A stretch of 64,000 bases of DNA, taken from contig NZ_CP016448.1 in NCBI RefSeq assembly GCF_001713355.1, positions 992,001 through 1,056,000 on the forward strand. The letters run 5' to 3'. The notes beneath the pieces were generated by a model. The model saw only the letters and a program-made list of their open reading frames with translations. It ran no database searches and was not told the origin of the DNA. Shown here piece by piece: positions 12,921-21,307 of the stretch. Numbering within the stretch: position 1 is the first letter of the stretch; each line of letters opens with the position of its first letter. Source of the stretch: Methyloversatilis sp. RAC08 (GTDB lineage: Bacteria; Pseudomonadota; Gammaproteobacteria; Burkholderiales; Rhodocyclaceae). Both the position numbers and the translations under genes were made by a program.

Positions 12921-13529
12921 ATGAAACTCGTCGGTTCCTACACCAGTCCTTACGTGCGCAAGGCGCGCGTGGTGCTTGCAGAAAAGAAGATCGACTGCGA
13001 ATTCGTGCTCGATTCGCCCTGGCTCGAAGGCACGGGCGTCCCTGATGTGAACCCGCTGGGCAAGATTCCGGTGCTGGTGCTCGATGACGACACCTGCCTG
13101 TTCGATTCGCGCGTGATCGTCGAATACCTCGACGGCGTGGCACCGAACAACAAGCTGCTGCCGTCAACCGCCCGCGAACGTGCGCTGGTCAAGCGCTGGG
13201 AAGCGCTGGCCGACGGCATGACCGATGCGGCGGTGGCCATCGTGCTGGAAGTGCGCCGGATGGTCAGCGAACAGAACGCGAGCTGGATTTCGCGCCAGCG
13301 CAGCAAGATCGACCGTGCGCTGAACACGCTGGCGGCCGATCTGGGCGAAGGCGCGTGGTGCCACGGCAACAGCATCTCTCTGGCCGACATCGCGGTGGGT
13401 TCGGCGCTCGGCTATCTGGACTTCCGCTTTCCGGAGCTGGACTGGCGCGAGCGCCACGCCAATCTGGCCAAGCTGCAGGAAAAGCTGATGCAGCGTCCGT
13501 CACTCGCCGAAACCGTACCGTTCGAGTAA
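12921..13529 (+). CDS. Glutathione S-transferase family protein
   Basis: A 202-residue cytoplasmic protein starting MKLVGSYTSPYVRKARVVLAE. The N-terminal thioredoxin-fold half contains SPYVRK, NPLGKIPVLVLDDD and FDSRVIVEYLD, the last three being glutathione-binding features. The helical C-terminal half has GNSISLADIAVGSALGYLDFR, matching the conserved capping box region. It resembles the YibF/stringent-starvation-like GST subgroup. The substrate is unknown. ATG at 12921 is preferred over the in-frame GTG at 12912 because it gives the normal GST N-terminus. Confidence 0.85.
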   Translation: MKLVGSYTSPYVRKARVVLAEKKIDCEFVLDSPWLEGTGVPDVNPLGKIPVLVLDDDTCLFDSRVIVEYLDGVAPNNKLLPSTARERALVKRWEALADGMTDAAVAIVLEVRRMVSEQNASWISRQRSKIDRALNTLAADLGEGAWCHGNSISLADIAVGSALGYLDFRFPELDWRERHANLAKLQEKLMQRPSLAETVPFE

Positions 13530-13545
13530 GGCCGGCGCCAACCGA

Positions 13546-14691
13546 TCAGACCGCGTTGCCGGCAGCGATGATGACACCGCCGCCCAGACAGACCCGGCTT
13601 TCGTAGACCACCACACTCTGGCCCGGCGTCACCGCCCACTGCGCTTCGGCGAACGCGATGTCGCAGCGTGCATCATCAACTGCATCGATGCTGCATGGTG
13701 CGTCAGCCTGCCGGTAGCGGGTCTTGGCCGCATACACCCAGTGCGTGTGCGGCAGCTCGCCTGACACCCATGACAGGTCACCCGCCACCAGCCGTTCGGA
13801 CAGCAGCGCCGGGTGGTCATGGCCACGCACCACGTACAGCACGTTGTTCGCCATGTCCTTGCGGACCGCGTACCACGCGTCGTGTTCGCCGGCGTCGTCC
13901 GCCATGCCCTTGAGCCCGCCGATGCCCAGCCCCTTGCGCTGACCTATCGTGTGATACATCAGGCCTTCATGGCGGCCGAGGACGCGCTCCGTATCAAGAT
14001 CGCGGATGTCGCCCGGCGTGACCGGAAGGTAACGCTGCAGGAATTCGCGGAACGGCCTCTCGCCGACGAAACAGATGCCGGTCGAATCCTTCTTGCCGGC
14101 ATTGGCCAGCCCCGCATCGGCCGCGATGCGGCGCACGTCCCGCTTGGGCAGGTGACCGACCGGGAACAGCGTGCGCGACAGCTGGGACTGGTTCAGCCGG
14201 TGCAGGAAATAGCTCTGGTCCTTGTTGCCGTCTTCACCCTTGAGCAGCTGGAAGCGGCCCTGGAACTCCCGCACCTGGGCGTAATGCCCGGTGGCGATGC
14301 GCTTCGCGCCAAGCTGTATCGCGTGGTCGAGAAAGGCGCTGAACTTGATTTCAGCGTTGCACAGCACATCCGGATTGGGTGTGCGGCCGGCCTGGTATTC
14401 GCGCAGAAAGCTCGAAAAAACGCGGTCCTTGTATTCGGCCGAGAAATTGACCACTTCGAGGTCCATGCCGATCACGTCGGCCGCCGACACGGCGTCGATC
14501 AGGTCCTGCCGGGTCGAACAGTAGTCGTCGGTGTCGTCGTCTTCCCAGTTCTTCATGAACAGGCCGACCACCTTGTAGCCGGCGCGCTTGAGCAGCAGCG
14601 CCGATACCGACGAATCGACGCCGCCCGACATGCCGACGACCACGGTTTCACCGGGTTCGGCCGCTGTTTCAGCGCCGTGCATTCCAGTCAT
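13546..14691 (-). CDS. mnmA: tRNA-specific 2-thiouridylase
   Basis: Adds sulphur to U34 of tRNA-Lys, -Glu and -Gln. The PP-loop ATP site is [17 protein letters not shown] near the N-terminus. The catalytic cysteines are in [12 protein letters not shown] and [18 protein letters not shown] and the C-terminal LGGGVIIAA fit the family. About 381 residues from the ATG at 14691, which has GGGGGA seven bases upstream. An in-frame ATG at 14706 would add five residues. It overlaps the end of the preceding gene by 23 bases and follows nudJ, giving a nudJ-orf-mnmA operon. Confidence 0.95.
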   Translation of the reverse strand: MTGMHGAETAAEPGETVVVGMSGGVDSSVSALLLKRAGYKVVGLFMKNWEDDDTDDYCSTRQDLIDAVSAADVIGMDLEVVNFSAEYKDRVFSSFLREYQAGRTPNPDVLCNAEIKFSAFLDHAIQLGAKRIATGHYAQVREFQGRFQLLKGEDGNKDQSYFLHRLNQSQLSRTLFPVGHLPKRDVRRIAADAGLANAGKKDSTGICFVGERPFREFLQRYLPVTPGDIRDLDTERVLGRHEGLMYHTIGQRKGLGIGGLKGMADDAGEHDAWYAVRKDMANNVLYVVRGHDHPALLSERLVAGDLSWVSGELPHTHWVYAAKTRYRQADAPCSIDAVDDARCDIAFAEAQWAVTPGQSVVVYESRVCLGGGVIIAAGNAV

Positions 14692-15247
14692 CCGGATATC
14701 CCCCATCCTTCCAGTATTCCATGTCCATCACGACCGGCGGTTCGCCGTGGTCGCGAAACCAGGTATCGACCGCATAACGACGGCCGCTTTCGGTGTCTTC
14801 GATTACCGCGGTGAAGTGCTGCATGATGACCCAGCTGGTGCGCCGCGCGATCTCCAGCACCCGGTGGTGACGCAGAGCACCCGCTTCCTGCAGCAGTTCG
14901 AGCATGACGGTGGTGGTGTGCGCGTGATCGATGCAGTCCATGCGCCCGTCGGCACCCAGATCAAGGTAATCGCCTGCACGGTCGGCGCCGATCGGCGACT
15001 GCTCGCCCGCCCAGCGGTACATGCGCGCGATCACCCATTCCAGTTGTTCGCGTTCGCTGGCGGCATCGTTTGCCTTGAGCATTTCACCCACCAGCACGGC
15101 GCGTTGTTCGGGCGCAAGGCTGATCGTCTGCACGACGAGGCAGCCATAGTTGAAGCAGATGTCGAGTTCGAGGCCGTGCGCCACGCCCGGCGCCGCCTGA
15201 ACCTGCAGCGCACTGCACAGCGCCACACCCGCCAGCATTCGCCGCAT
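14669..15247 (-). CDS. Exported protein with possible transglutaminase-like Cys-His-Asp triad
   Basis: A 192-residue protein starting [19 protein letters not shown], a signal peptide with probable cleavage after QAA. I do not recognise a named family. Cys105 ([10 protein letters not shown]), His144 ([10 protein letters not shown]) and Asp161 (YAVDTWF) occur in the order and spacing of transglutaminase/papain-like folds, where His begins a strand and Asp follows in VDxW. This is inference from pattern only. ATG at 15247 overlaps the nudJ stop as TGATG, which fixes the start. Its own 3' end overlaps mnmA, so a periplasmic protein is being made from a tRNA-modification operon. Alternative: an unrelated small periplasmic domain. 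Confidence 0.6.
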   Translation of the reverse strand: MRRMLAGVALCSALQVQAAPGVAHGLELDICFNYGCLVVQTISLAPEQRAVLVGEMLKANDAASEREQLEWVIARMYRWAGEQSPIGADRAGDYLDLGADGRMDCIDHAHTTTVMLELLQEAGALRHHRVLEIARRTSWVIMQHFTAVIEDTESGRRYAVDTWFRDHGEPPVVMDMEYWKDGGYPDDWNARR

Positions 15248-15702
15248 CAGGAAAAGTGCCGCACGACCGCCAGCGGCAGGCGCACGTCGGCCAGCCAGTC
15301 CTGCACGCACGCCCACACGAGCGGGCTGCGATGGCGGTCGCGACTGGCTTCGATCTCTTCAGGCGTCATCCAGAAGGCGCGCACGATGCCGTCGTCCAGC
15401 GCGCGGCCGGCGATCTGCTCGCCGCTTTCACCGGAAAACGCAAAGCGCAGGTAGGTGACTTCGCCATCAGGTCGGCGCCATTGATAGACACCGACCAGCG
15501 CCTGCGGCACGAAGGGATGGGCGGTTTCCTCCATCGCTTCGCGGGCGCACGCCTCGACCAGCGACTCGCCCTCTTCCAGATGGCCGGCCGGCTGGTTAAG
15601 CATCAGCCCCTTCGACGTTTCCTCTTCCACCATCAGGAAGCGGCCCCGGTACTCCATCAGGGCGGCCACCGTGACGTTGGGCTTCCATATGCGTTCGCTC
15701 AT
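15247..15702 (-). CDS. nudJ: NUDIX hydrolase, NudJ type
   Basis: Phosphohydrolase acting on nucleoside di/triphosphates and, in E. coli, HMP-pyrophosphate. It has 151 residues. The Nudix box starts at Gly40 (GHLEEGESLVEACAREAMEE) and continues TAH where the canonical box has xGU, so the last Gly is Ala. KPNVTVAALMEYRGRFLMVEE and LNQPAGHLE are NudJ-like. E. coli also places nudJ directly upstream of mnmA, which supports the name. It overlaps the next gene by one base. Confidence 0.85.
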   Translation of the reverse strand: MSERIWKPNVTVAALMEYRGRFLMVEEETSKGLMLNQPAGHLEEGESLVEACAREAMEETAHPFVPQALVGVYQWRRPDGEVTYLRFAFSGESGEQIAGRALDDGIVRAFWMTPEEIEASRDRHRSPLVWACVQDWLADVRLPLAVVRHFS

Positions 15703-15758
15703 CCATTGATTTTAACGCGTGCGGCTGCGATGACCGTCGCCGCACTGCGCGCATCAGC

Positions 15759-15764
15759 TAAAAT
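15759..15764 (+). promoter_or_regulatory. Candidate -10 element for ilvE
   Basis: TAAAAT followed by CGCGCG, 34 bases before the ilvE ATG, in the gap between divergent nudJ and ilvE. No clear -35 partner is visible. Confidence 0.45.
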
Positions 15765-15798
15765 CGCGCGCTTATCGCAATCCACTGGAGTGTTTCTC

Positions 15799-16719
15799 AT
15801 GTCGATGGCCGACCGCGACGGTTTTATCTGGTACGACGGCAAGATGGTGCCCTGGCGCGAGGCCACCACGCACGTACTGACCCACTCGCTTCACTATGGT
15901 CTGGCCGTCTTCGAGGGTGTGCGCGCCTACAACACCGAAATCGGTACCGCGATCTACCGCCTGAAGGAACACACCGACCGGCTGTTCAACTCGGCGCACA
16001 TCTACATGATGAAGATGCCGTACAGCCGCGAGGAAATCATGGAAGCGCAGCTTGAAGTGGTGCGCGCCAACAAGCTGGAATCCTGCTACATCCGGCCGAT
16101 CGCCTTCTTCGGCTCGGAAAAGATGGGCATTTCGACGCGCGGCGCCTCGGTGCATGTGTCGATCGCCGCCTGGCCCTGGGGCGCCTACCTCGGCGAGGAC
16201 GGCCTGAAGAAGGGCATCCGGGTCAAGACCTCGTCCTTTTCGCGCCACCACGTCAATGTGTCGATGTGCCGCGCCAAGTACTCGGGCACCTACGCCAATT
16301 CCATCCTCGCCAACATGGAAGCGACCGACCTCGGCTACGACGAGGCGCTGCTGCTTGACGTCGACGGCTTCGTCGCTGAAGGCGCGGGCGAAAACCTTTT
16401 CCTGGTGAAGGACAACAAGATCTACGAACCGGAAATCGCCTCGGCACTGGTCGGCATCACGCGCGCGTCGGTGATCGAGATCGCCGCCGAATTCGGCTAC
16501 CAGGTGGTGTCCAAGCGGCTGACGCGCGACGACGTCTACACCGCCGATGAGGCTTTCTTCACCGGCACCGCCGCCGAAGTGACGCCGATCCGCGAACTCG
16601 ACAACCGCGTCATCGGCAGCGGCACGCGCGGCCCGGTCACCGAAAAGCTGCAGGCGCGCTTCTTCGACATCGTCAATGGCCGCGCGCCCGAGTACCACCG
16701 CTGGCTGACCAAGATCTGA
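15799..16719 (+). CDS. ilvE: Branched-chain amino acid aminotransferase
   Basis: PLP-dependent fold-type IV transaminase for the last step of valine, leucine and isoleucine synthesis. It has 306 residues. Visible features are HSLHYGLAVFEGVRAY, RPIAFFG, the PLP-lysine region SMCRAKYSGTYANSILA, the signature GFVAEGAGENLFLVKD, and FFTGTAAEVTPI. The start ATG at 15799 has CTGGAG 8 bases upstream. The small zinc-finger gene follows after 18 bases, a pairing common in Betaproteobacteria. Confidence 0.97.
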   Translation: MSMADRDGFIWYDGKMVPWREATTHVLTHSLHYGLAVFEGVRAYNTEIGTAIYRLKEHTDRLFNSAHIYMMKMPYSREEIMEAQLEVVRANKLESCYIRPIAFFGSEKMGISTRGASVHVSIAAWPWGAYLGEDGLKKGIRVKTSSFSRHHVNVSMCRAKYSGTYANSILANMEATDLGYDEALLLDVDGFVAEGAGENLFLVKDNKIYEPEIASALVGITRASVIEIAAEFGYQVVSKRLTRDDVYTADEAFFTGTAAEVTPIRELDNRVIGSGTRGPVTEKLQARFFDIVNGRAPEYHRWLTKI

Positions 16720-16737
16720 ACCCGGAGCACATCTGCC

Positions 16738-16950
16738 ATGAACCAAGCCGTCAGTGATTCCAGCCGCGACCGCGCACGCGACGTCGAAGTGGGTGCAAGC
16801 GATCTGCCGCTGCATTGTCCGCTGCCCGGCGCACCGCTATGGGCGCGTCATCCGCGTGTTTTCCTCGACGTGACCAAGACAGGCGAGGCCGCCTGCCCTT
16901 ACTGCGGTACGCGCTACCGCTACAACGGCCCGGCGCCCGCCGGCCACTGA
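16738..16950 (+). CDS. Small zinc-finger protein (zf-CHCC / NDUFS6-like)
   Basis: A 70-residue protein. Cys27 (LHCPLP), His38 (ARHPRVFLDV) and a CPYC pair with GTRYRYNG form a single CHCC zinc site, matching the family related to mitochondrial NDUFS6. The family has no fixed bacterial function that I know of. It lies 18 bases after ilvE and 11 bases before the next gene, so it is in the ilvE operon. Confidence 0.85.
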   Translation: MNQAVSDSSRDRARDVEVGASDLPLHCPLPGAPLWARHPRVFLDVTKTGEAACPYCGTRYRYNGPAPAGH

Positions 16951-16961
16951 GTCCATTGCCC

Positions 16962-17393
16962 ATGGAAATGCCCCGCAAGGCCTTTTTCGCGACGCCTCAG
17001 GAAGCCGAAGCGGCCTTTTACGAAGCACGCGCGCGGGGCGACATCGAAGCCATGATGGCGGTGTGGGGCGACGAGGACGACATCATCTGCGCGCTGGCCG
17101 GCTGCCCGCGTGCCAGCGGCTACGAAGAAGTCCGCGACGCCTGGCGGCGCGTGTTTGCCGGTACCCGGGTCGAGGTACGGGTGATCAACGCGCAGATCAT
17201 GCAGGGTGTCCTGCAGTCCATCCACAGCCTGAACGAACAGTGCAGCGCCGCGGGTGACCGCGCGTCTCGTCCGCTGCTCATCGTGACCAACGTCTATCTG
17301 CGCGGTCCGCTCGGCTGGCACATGGTGCTGCACCACGCGTCCGCCGCCCCGGCTGCGCAGGAGACGGCGGGCCCGCCGAAAATCCTGCACTGA
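16962..17393 (+). CDS. NTF2-like / SnoaL-like domain protein
   Basis: A 143-residue soluble protein. The pattern EAEAAFYEARARGDIEAMMAVWGDEDDIICALAG...GYEEVRDAWRRVFAG is the helical opening of NTF2-like alpha+beta folds, followed by four strands ending RGPLGWHMVLHHAS. These domains bind small ligands or act as ketosteroid-isomerase-like enzymes; nothing here fixes a substrate. The last codons and stop lie in a 12-base tandem repeat that continues to the next gene's GTG. Confidence 0.8.
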   Translation: MEMPRKAFFATPQEAEAAFYEARARGDIEAMMAVWGDEDDIICALAGCPRASGYEEVRDAWRRVFAGTRVEVRVINAQIMQGVLQSIHSLNEQCSAAGDRASRPLLIVTNVYLRGPLGWHMVLHHASAAPAAQETAGPPKILH

Positions 17394-17431
17394 GTCCTGC
17401 ACTGAGTCCTGCACCGAGTCCCGCACCAAGC
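17384..17431 (+). repeat. Four tandem 12-base units spanning a stop codon and the next start
   Basis: Units are CCTGCACTGAGT (17384), CCTGCACTGAGT (17396), CCTGCACCGAGT (17408) and a degenerate CCCGCACCAAGC (17420). The first copy contains the NTF2-like gene's TGA (17391-17393). The last unit ends immediately before the GTG of the hydrolase gene at 17432. The unit length is a multiple of three, so copy-number change alters the gap between the two genes without frame effects. Confidence 0.85.
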
Positions 17432-18391
17432 GTGTCGCCGCCCCGTTTTCGCCCCGCGCGCTGGCTGCCCGGCGGCCACGCGCAAACCATCTGGCCGCGC
17501 TTCATCCTGCCGCCGCTGCCGGCACTGGCACGCGAGCGCATCGACACGCCCGACGGCGACTTCATCGATCTGGACTGGTTGCCGCCGCGTGCGCAGCAGC
17601 CGCTGGTGCTGCTGCTGCACGGGCTGGAAGGCAGCTCGGAAAGCCATTACGCGCGGGCTTTGATGGGTGCCGTCGCCGCGCGCGGCTGGAACGGGGTGGT
17701 GGTGCATGCGCGCGGCTGCTCCGGCGAGCCGAACCGGCTGGTACGTGCCTATCACTCGGGGGACAGCGCCGAGCTGGACTGGCTGCTGCCGTGTGTCGTG
17801 CCGCGCATGAAGGGGCAACCGGTGCATGCGGTCGGCGTGTCGCTCGGCGGCAATGTGCTGTGCAAGTGGCTGGGCGAGCATGGCCACGCTGCATCGCGCT
17901 GGCTGCGCAGTGCAGCGTCGGTCTGCGCACCGGTCGATCTGGGGGCCGCCGGACGGGCGCTCGACCAGGGTTTCAACCGCGTCTACACGCAGTATTTCCT
18001 GCGCACGATGAAGCCGCGTGCGCTGCACAAGGCGGCCTTGTTTCCGGGTGTGCTCGATGCCGCGGCGATCGCCGCCAGCGCGTCGATCAAGGCGTTCGAC
18101 GACGCCGTCACCTCGCAGCTGCATGGCTTCCGCGATGCCGACGACTACTGGACGCGCTGTTCGGCGCGCCCGCTGCTGCGCGAGGTGCGCGTACCGCTTT
18201 TGCTGCTGCAGGCGCTGAACGACCCGATGGTGCCCGCCTGGTCGCTCGCCACTCCGCAGATGCTGTCGTCCGACGTGCTGCCCGAATACACCGCACAGGG
18301 TGGTCATGTCGGCTATGTGAGCGGTGCGCCGACAGGTCATCTCGACTGGCTGCCGCGACGGCTGCTGCACTTCTTCGAGCACGGGCGCTGA
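17432..18391 (+). CDS. YheT-family alpha/beta hydrolase
   Basis: A 319-residue predicted esterase-like hydrolase (COG0429). The N-terminal GGHAQTIWP is the YheT signature. The oxyanion region is LLLHGLEGSSESHYA, the nucleophile elbow GVSLGGNVL, and the catalytic His is probably in AQGGHVGYVSG. No signal peptide is seen. Start is GTG with no strong ribosome binding site, just after the 12-base tandem repeat. It is the last gene of the ilvE run. The substrate is unknown. Confidence 0.9.
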   Translation: MSPPRFRPARWLPGGHAQTIWPRFILPPLPALARERIDTPDGDFIDLDWLPPRAQQPLVLLLHGLEGSSESHYARALMGAVAARGWNGVVVHARGCSGEPNRLVRAYHSGDSAELDWLLPCVVPRMKGQPVHAVGVSLGGNVLCKWLGEHGHAASRWLRSAASVCAPVDLGAAGRALDQGFNRVYTQYFLRTMKPRALHKAALFPGVLDAAAIAASASIKAFDDAVTSQLHGFRDADDYWTRCSARPLLREVRVPLLLLQALNDPMVPAWSLATPQMLSSDVLPEYTAQGGHVGYVSGAPTGHLDWLPRRLLHFFEHGR

Positions 18392-18425
18392 CCGGATCCG
18401 TTGCGGCGCCCGCCGCGGAAGGCGC

Positions 18426-20072
18426 TTACGAAAGTTCGACCGACCCGCGACTTTTCCCGCTGACGCGCGATCCGCCTGCCATGCTCAGCGCCACTGCCTC
18501 CGCCACCTCGATGCCGTCGATCGCTGCCGACAGGATGCCGCCGGCGTAGCTCGCGCCTTCGCCGGCCGGATACAGCCCGACCGTGTTCAGGCTCTGGAAG
18601 CTCACCGGATCACGCTTGATGCGGATCGGCGAAGACGTGCGCGTTTCCACGCCGGTCAGCACCGCGTCATGCATCGCGAAGCCCTTGATCTGCCGGTCGA
18701 ACGCCGGCAGCGCCTCGCGGATGGCAGTGATCGCGTACGCAGGCAACGCCGTATCGAGTTCGCCGAGCCGCACGCCCGGCGTGTAGGACGGCGTCACCAC
18801 GCCGAGCTGTGTGGATGGCCGCGCGGCGATGAAATCGCCGACCAGCTGACCCGGCGCGCTGTAGTCGCCGCCACCCAGTTCGAAGGCGCGCGATTCCCAC
18901 TGGCGCTGGAACGCGATGCCGGCCAGCGGGTGGCCTGGATAATCTTCCGGCGAAATGCCGACCACGATGCCGGCGTTGGCATTGCGCTCGTTGCGCGAAT
19001 ACTGGCTCATGCCATTGGTGACGACGCGGCCGGGTTCCGAGGTGGCTGCGACCACGGTGCCGCCCGGACACATGCAGAAACTGTAGACCGAACGACCGTT
19101 GGATGCGTGGTGCACCAGCTTGTAGTCTGCCGCGCCCAGCAGTTCGTGCCCGGCGAAGTCGCCGAAGCGAGCGCGGTCGATCAGCGCCTGCGGGTGTTCG
19201 ATGCGGAAACCGACCGAGAACGGCTTCGCTTCCATATAGACACCGCGCTCGTGGAGCATTTCGAAGGTGTCGCGTGCGCTGTGGCCCACCGCCAGCACGA
19301 CATGATCGGCGGCAATGACCTCGCCGCCTGCCAAAATCACGCCGCGTACCTTGCGGTCTTCGATGATCAGGTCCTCGACGCGCGACCTGAAGCGGATTTC
19401 ACCCCCCAGCGCCTCGATTTCGGCACGCATCTTCTCGACCATGCCGACCAGCCGGAAGGTACCGATGTGCGGCTTGCTGACGTACAGGATTTCTTCCGGC
19501 GCACCGGCCTTGACGAATTCCTTCAGCACCTTGCGCCCGTAGTGCTTCGGATCCTTGACCTGGCTGTACAGCTTGCCGTCGGAAAAGGTGCCGGCGCCGC
19601 CTTCGCCGAACTGAACGTTGGATTCCGGATCCAGCACATGCTTGCGCCACAGGCCCCAGGTGTCCTTCGTGCGCTCGCGCACCGCCTTGCCGCGCTCCAG
19701 CACGATGGGGCGAAATCCCATCTGCGCGAGCACCAGCGCGGCCAGAATGCCGCACGGCCCCATGCCGATGATGACCGGACGTTGTGCCAGGCCGGCAGGC
19801 GCCCGGGCAACGAAGCGGTAGTCCATGTCGGGTGCGGGGTGTACGTGAGGAACGCCCTTCAGGCGCGCCAGCACGGCGGCTTCATCCGCCAGCTCGACGT
19901 CGAGCGAATAGATCAGGAAGATGTTCGAGCGCTTGCGCGCGTCGTAGCTGCGCTTGAACACCGTACAGGACAGCAGTTCGTCGGGCGCGATGCGCAGTCG
20001 CTCGAGCACGGCAGAACGCAACGCCTCGTCCGGGTGATCGAGTGGCAGCTTGACTTCGGTTAATCGCAACAT
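18426..20072 (-). CDS. FAD-dependent dehydrogenase, COG2509 family
   Basis: A 548-residue flavoprotein. An N-terminal domain of about 95 residues precedes the Rossmann FAD site PVIIGMGPCGILAALVLAQMG, followed by VLERGKAVRERTKDTWGLW and NVQFGEGGAGTFSDGKLYS, both typical of COG2509. SVYSFCMCPGGTVVAA and the C-terminal GLYPAGEGASYAGGILSAAIDG are further family blocks; the latter contacts FAD. The substrate is unknown for the family. It is a lone minus-strand gene, 34 bases from the convergent YheT gene. Confidence 0.9.
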   Translation of the reverse strand: MLRLTEVKLPLDHPDEALRSAVLERLRIAPDELLSCTVFKRSYDARKRSNIFLIYSLDVELADEAAVLARLKGVPHVHPAPDMDYRFVARAPAGLAQRPVIIGMGPCGILAALVLAQMGFRPIVLERGKAVRERTKDTWGLWRKHVLDPESNVQFGEGGAGTFSDGKLYSQVKDPKHYGRKVLKEFVKAGAPEEILYVSKPHIGTFRLVGMVEKMRAEIEALGGEIRFRSRVEDLIIEDRKVRGVILAGGEVIAADHVVLAVGHSARDTFEMLHERGVYMEAKPFSVGFRIEHPQALIDRARFGDFAGHELLGAADYKLVHHASNGRSVYSFCMCPGGTVVAATSEPGRVVTNGMSQYSRNERNANAGIVVGISPEDYPGHPLAGIAFQRQWESRAFELGGGDYSAPGQLVGDFIAARPSTQLGVVTPSYTPGVRLGELDTALPAYAITAIREALPAFDRQIKGFAMHDAVLTGVETRTSSPIRIKRDPVSFQSLNTVGLYPAGEGASYAGGILSAAIDGIEVAEAVALSMAGGSRVSGKSRGSVELS

Positions 20073-20212
20073 GCAGGACTGGGGCGGTGCCGCCGGGTTG
20101 TCTATCGTTCGACCCGCGAGTCTACCGTCAGGGCGACGTCAATACGCGACATCGGTGGCCGTGCGAGGCCGGTGCGCCACTCGGGACGCACCGCAGCGCA
20201 GCGCCACCGCGT

Positions 20213-21217
20213 TCAGCCGGTGATCTGCTTCAGGAGCTCCGCCTTGGCGGCGGTGTAGTCGGCTTCGGTGATCAAACCTCCATCAAGCAGCGCTTTCAGT
20301 TTGCCCAGCTTTGCTTCCGGCGTGTCAGCCGCCACGGGTGCGGGCACTGCCGGCGCTGCCGCATTGCGCATCGCTTCGGTCATCACCTGCCCCATGCTCA
20401 GACCGGCGCCCAGACTGGCGCCGATGCCGGCCAGCCCGCCTTCGTTCTGTGCCGCCATCGGAATGGCCGTGGCGGTCTGATACTGGGTGAAGGCGGCCAG
20501 ATTGCCGGCCATGCCCATCGATACCCGGGTATCGAAGGCCTTCTGCAGTTCTTCCGGCAGCGACACGCTTTCGACCGCGAAATTGTCCAGTGCAACGCCA
20601 TAGCGTTCGAACACCGGCGCCATCGCCGCCTTCATGCGTTCGCCCAGCAGCCCGAAGTTGGTCGCCATGTCGAGGAACGGCAATTCCGAGGCGCCAAGCG
20701 TGTTGCTCATGGCCGACACGATCAGGTTGCGCAGCTGCATCTCAAGGTCATCGACCGTATAGATGTCGCGCGTGCCACTGATCTCAGCAAAGAACTGCTT
20801 CGGGTCGGCCAGGCGGTAGGAATACACGCCGAACGCGCGCAGCCTGACCATGCCGAAATCCTTGTCGCGCACCGTCACCGGTTGAGCCGTGCCCCACTTG
20901 CGGCCCAGTTGAAGGCGGGTGCTGAAGAAATAGACATCACTCTTGAAGGGCGATTCGAACAGCTTGTCCCAGTTCTGCAGATAGGTCAGCACCGGCAGCG
21001 TACTGGTCTTCAGCACGTGACGACCAGGACCGAGCACATCGGCGATGCGCCCCTCATTGACGAACAGTGCCGCCTGCGACTCGCGCACCGTCAGCTGCGC
21101 ACCGTACTGGATTTCGGCATCCTGCATCGGATGCCGCCAGGCCAGCGTGCCATCGCCGTCCTCCTGCCACTGCAGTACGTCGATGAACTGTTTCTTGATG
21201 AAGTCGCCGATACCCAT
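20213..21217 (-). CDS. SPFH-domain protein with C-terminal SHOCT domain
   Basis: A 334-residue protein of the YdjI/virion-core-like SPFH group. The N-terminal half (WQEDGDGTLAWRHPMQDAEIQYGAQLTVRESQAALFVNEG) and VYFFSTRLQLGRKWGTAQPVTVRDKDFG are typical. A glycine/alanine-rich linker (GGLAGIGASLGAGLSMGQ) leads to a SHOCT motif of about 35 residues, LGKLKALLDGGLITEADYTAAKAELL. SPFH proteins form membrane-associated oligomers; SHOCT often mediates oligomerisation. No membrane anchor is obvious. It is 90 bases from the sensor kinase gene on the same strand. Confidence 0.88.
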   Translation of the reverse strand: MGIGDFIKKQFIDVLQWQEDGDGTLAWRHPMQDAEIQYGAQLTVRESQAALFVNEGRIADVLGPGRHVLKTSTLPVLTYLQNWDKLFESPFKSDVYFFSTRLQLGRKWGTAQPVTVRDKDFGMVRLRAFGVYSYRLADPKQFFAEISGTRDIYTVDDLEMQLRNLIVSAMSNTLGASELPFLDMATNFGLLGERMKAAMAPVFERYGVALDNFAVESVSLPEELQKAFDTRVSMGMAGNLAAFTQYQTATAIPMAAQNEGGLAGIGASLGAGLSMGQVMTEAMRNAAAPAVPAPVAADTPEAKLGKLKALLDGGLITEADYTAAKAELLKQITG

Positions 21218-21307
21218 TTCACATCCTCTCAGGAAAAACCTGCCGTGCCGCCACTGCGCACTCTGGCGCTGCTGCCCCGGTACCGTAGCGCGTCCCGGGT
21301 CGTCGTA

